Of a stretch of 64,000 nucleotides of DNA, positions 62,438 to 64,000 are shown piece by piece. Source of the stretch: an uncultured Selenomonas sp. (GTDB lineage Bacteria > Bacillota > Negativicutes > Selenomonadales > Selenomonadaceae). The stretch's first letter is position 1. Each line of letters starts with the position of its first letter. Below the pieces are notes generated by a model, which did no database searches, was not told where the DNA came from, and saw only the letters and a list, made by a program, of their open reading frames with translations. Both the position numbers and the translations under genes were made by a program. Where the stretch lies: NCBI GenBank assembly GCA_905372355.1, contig CAJPOT010000006.1:1-64000 (forward strand), given 5' to 3'.

Positions 62438-63730
62438 ATGTCTGGACAAGAACCGATCAAGCATACCTGCAGCTTCTGCAAGCGCAAAGTCACGGTGCAC
62501 GATCAGTACGATATGCCGATCTTTGACCCGAACACGGGATTTGCCATCTGCAAGGACTGCGTCAAGGACATATACAATTTCATCGAGGAGCACGAGGCGG
62601 CGAGCGTCGAGAAGGAGAAGCTCGACTTCGCCGGTCAGCTCGACGAGATCCTGAAGAAGAACAAGCCGCATATCATCAAGGCGTATCTCGACGAGTACAT
62701 CATCAATCAGGACCGCGCGAAGAAGATCCTCTCCGTCGCCGTCTACAACCATTACAAACGCATGAAGTACGGCTACATGAACGAGGACGGCACGGACATC
62801 GAGAAGTCGAACGTCATCATGCTCGGCCCCTCGGGCTGCGGCAAGACGGCGCTCCTCTCGCACCTGTCGCGCCTCCTCGATATTCCGTTTGCCGTGACGG
62901 ACGCGTCGAGCCTCACGGAAGCAGGCTTCGTCGGCGCGGATGTCGAGGTCGCCGTTCGCAACCTCTACTATGCGGCGGAAAAGGACATCGAGAAGGCGGA
63001 GCACGGCATCATCTATCTCGACGAGTTCGACAAGATCGCGAGAAAGTCGGGCGCGAACAACTCGATCACCGCCGATCCCGGGCACGAGGGCGTGCAGCAG
63101 GCGCTCCTCAAGATGCTCGAAGGCTCTGTCGTCGAGTTCACGGCGCGCGGACAGAGGAAGCACCCCGAAGCGCCGACGATCAAGGTCGATACAAAGAACA
63201 TTCTCTTCATCGTCGGCGGTGCCTTCGTCGGTATCGAGGACGTCATAGCCAAGCGCATTAAGAAGGACGTAGCGGGCATCGGCTTCGGCGCGGAAGTCGA
63301 GGGCAAGGAGAAGGACGCGGCGAAGCGCTTCGACGAGCTCATTCACAAGGTGCGTCCCGAAGACCTCATGCAGTACGGCATCATTCCCGAGATCATCGGC
63401 CGTCTGCCCGTCATCTGCACGCTTGAAACGCTCTCCGAGGACGACCTCCTGCGCATTCTGACCGAGCCGAAGGACGCGCCTGTCAAGCAGTACGAAAAGC
63501 TGCTCGCGATGGACAATGTCGAGCTGATCTTCGAAGAGGATGCCCTCCGCGCCGTCGCCAAGAAGGCAATCGAGCGAAAGACGGGCGCGAGAAGCCTCAA
63601 GGGCATCATCGAGGACACGATGCTCGATGTGATGTTTGAGATCCCCAAGTCCGAAGAAAAGCGCCGCGTGACGATCACGAAGGAATGTCTGGAAGAAGGA
63701 AAAGAGCCGAAGATCGAAGTGATTGGATAA
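62438..63730 (+). CDS. clpX: ClpX-like AAA+ unfoldase (divergent)
   Basis: The 430-residue protein has an N-terminal zinc-binding domain (CSFC at 11-14, CKDC at 38-41) and the ClpX AAA+ core: Walker A GPSGCGKTALL (usually GPTGSGKT), pore loop GFVG, Walker B GIIYLDEFDKIARKSG, RKHPEAPTIKVDTKNILFI (RKH loop) and the ClpP-docking IGF in AGIGFGAEV. It should feed substrates to ClpP. No clpP or tig is adjacent, so this may be a second, divergent ClpX. The second of two adjacent ATGs is seven bases after AAGGGAG and is preferred. Confidence 0.88.
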   Translation: MSGQEPIKHTCSFCKRKVTVHDQYDMPIFDPNTGFAICKDCVKDIYNFIEEHEAASVEKEKLDFAGQLDEILKKNKPHIIKAYLDEYIINQDRAKKILSVAVYNHYKRMKYGYMNEDGTDIEKSNVIMLGPSGCGKTALLSHLSRLLDIPFAVTDASSLTEAGFVGADVEVAVRNLYYAAEKDIEKAEHGIIYLDEFDKIARKSGANNSITADPGHEGVQQALLKMLEGSVVEFTARGQRKHPEAPTIKVDTKNILFIVGGAFVGIEDVIAKRIKKDVAGIGFGAEVEGKEKDAAKRFDELIHKVRPEDLMQYGIIPEIIGRLPVICTLETLSEDDLLRILTEPKDAPVKQYEKLLAMDNVELIFEEDALRAVAKKAIERKTGARSLKGIIEDTMLDVMFEIPKSEEKRRVTITKECLEEGKEPKIEVIG

Positions 63731-63799
63731 AACGATGAGGTTGTTTGTTTTTCCTCGTTGAACTTATCGAGGTTGAGAAATTTAGCCATCTTGAATCGC

Positions 63800-63828
63800 T
63801 TGCACACATATAATGAGTATGCTATACT
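63800..63828 (+). promoter_or_regulatory. Promoter of a putative antisense RNA
   Basis: TTGCAC (63800-63805), 17 bases, TATACT (63823-63828). It reads toward the terminator at 63872-63910 with no coding frame between. Confidence 0.65.
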
Positions 63829-63834
63829 GAACAT

Positions 63835-63910
63835 GGCAGGAATGAAAGAGCAACTTCCATAACATGTACACGAAAATCCCCCCAAGTCACCACCTTGGGG
63901 GGATTTTCTA
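63835..63910 (+). ncRNA. Putative antitoxin (antisense) RNA of a type I toxin-antitoxin locus
   Basis: A transcript of about 75 bases is predicted from the promoter at 63800-63828 to the shared hairpin. It converges on the small membrane-peptide gene that enters from the right edge, as RNA II does with RNA I in Fst-type loci. Inferred from layout only. Confidence 0.45.
63872..63910. terminator. Bidirectional terminator at the toxin-antitoxin candidate
   Basis: The 15-bp perfect stem GAAAATCCCCCCAAG and its complement around a 7-base loop; A/T-rich on both sides. Confidence 0.85.
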
Positions 63911-63931
63911 TCCCTTTTTTGCGAGCTGGGA

Positions 63932-64000
63932 TTACGGCTCAGGCTTGTTGCCTTTTTCTCTCTCGTCAAGCCATTTGCTGATATAATTGGCGATTATGCC
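63932..64000 (-). CDS. C-terminus of a small Fst-like membrane peptide (partial, cut by window edge)
   Basis: Reading leftward from the edge gives GIIANYISKWLDEREKGNKP then EP and a stop. The pattern of a hydrophobic helix end followed by KWLDER and a charged tail is that of Fst/Ldr-type type I toxins, which are about 25-40 residues long. The start lies outside the window. Confidence 0.55.
   Translation of the reverse strand, partial: GIIANYISKWLDEREKGNKPEP

Overview
The window looks like a chromosomal segment around the replication origin of a Gram-negative-type Firmicute, most likely a Negativicute close to Selenomonas. This is an inference from the rpmH-rnpA-yidD-yidC-jag-mnmE-mnmG-rsmG / dnaA-dnaN-recF-remB-gyrB order, parAB with canonical parS sites, a futalosine-type mqnA, a desulfoferrodoxin and moderately GC-rich codon use. 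No 16S gene is present to confirm it.

Layout. 1-1357: REP-like repeat and an AbiEii-type toxin with its partner. 1616-9928: alr, serS, two universal stress proteins, ilvA, a TauE/SafE exporter, desulfoferrodoxin, a perfect 445-bp tandem duplication carrying two identical cupin genes, and an M23 peptidase. 9950-17243: repeat array, DUF4446 gene, parB-parA, a methionine synthase split into two genes, four parS sites and pfkA. 17346-18828: ZTP riboswitch with stand-alone AICAR transformylase, then an extra cluster of three DnaA boxes. 18851-26434: conserved leftward origin block ending in rpmH. 26435-28724: oriC on both sides of dnaA, with a DnaA-trio-like element between dnaA and dnaN. 28725-34364: dnaN, recF, a DciA-like (DUF721) gene, remB, gyrB. 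34377-40845: DUF4143 ATPase, dihydroxyacetone kinase operon (dhaK-dhaL-dhaM), phosphohexomutase, SIS-domain isomerase and small genes. 40870-44697: repeats, a MITE-like element, SRP RNA, dnaX-ebfC-recR-bofA. 44779-54826: MFS transporter, lipoprotein, mqnA, thiD, FIST-GGDEF protein, amino-acid permease, MetE-like enzyme.

54830-62430 is an accessory island: two partial copies of a toxin-antitoxin locus combining a HipA-like kinase, an AbiEi-like protein and (in one copy, as a remnant) an AbiEii-like toxin; an HxlR-regulated redox operon with an in-frame stop in its OsmC gene; an IS3-family element whose 5-bp target duplication is visible; and a PDDEXK nuclease gene bracketed by perfect 81-bp direct repeats. 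A ClpX paralogue follows. The window ends in what looks like half of an Fst-type type I toxin-antitoxin locus (C-terminus of a small toxin, shared terminator and convergent antisense RNA promoter).

Housekeeping genes mostly run away from the origin, co-directional with replication. Short dispersed repeats sit in many intergenic gaps, and the octamer TGATACCA is conspicuously clustered within about 18 kb of the origin.
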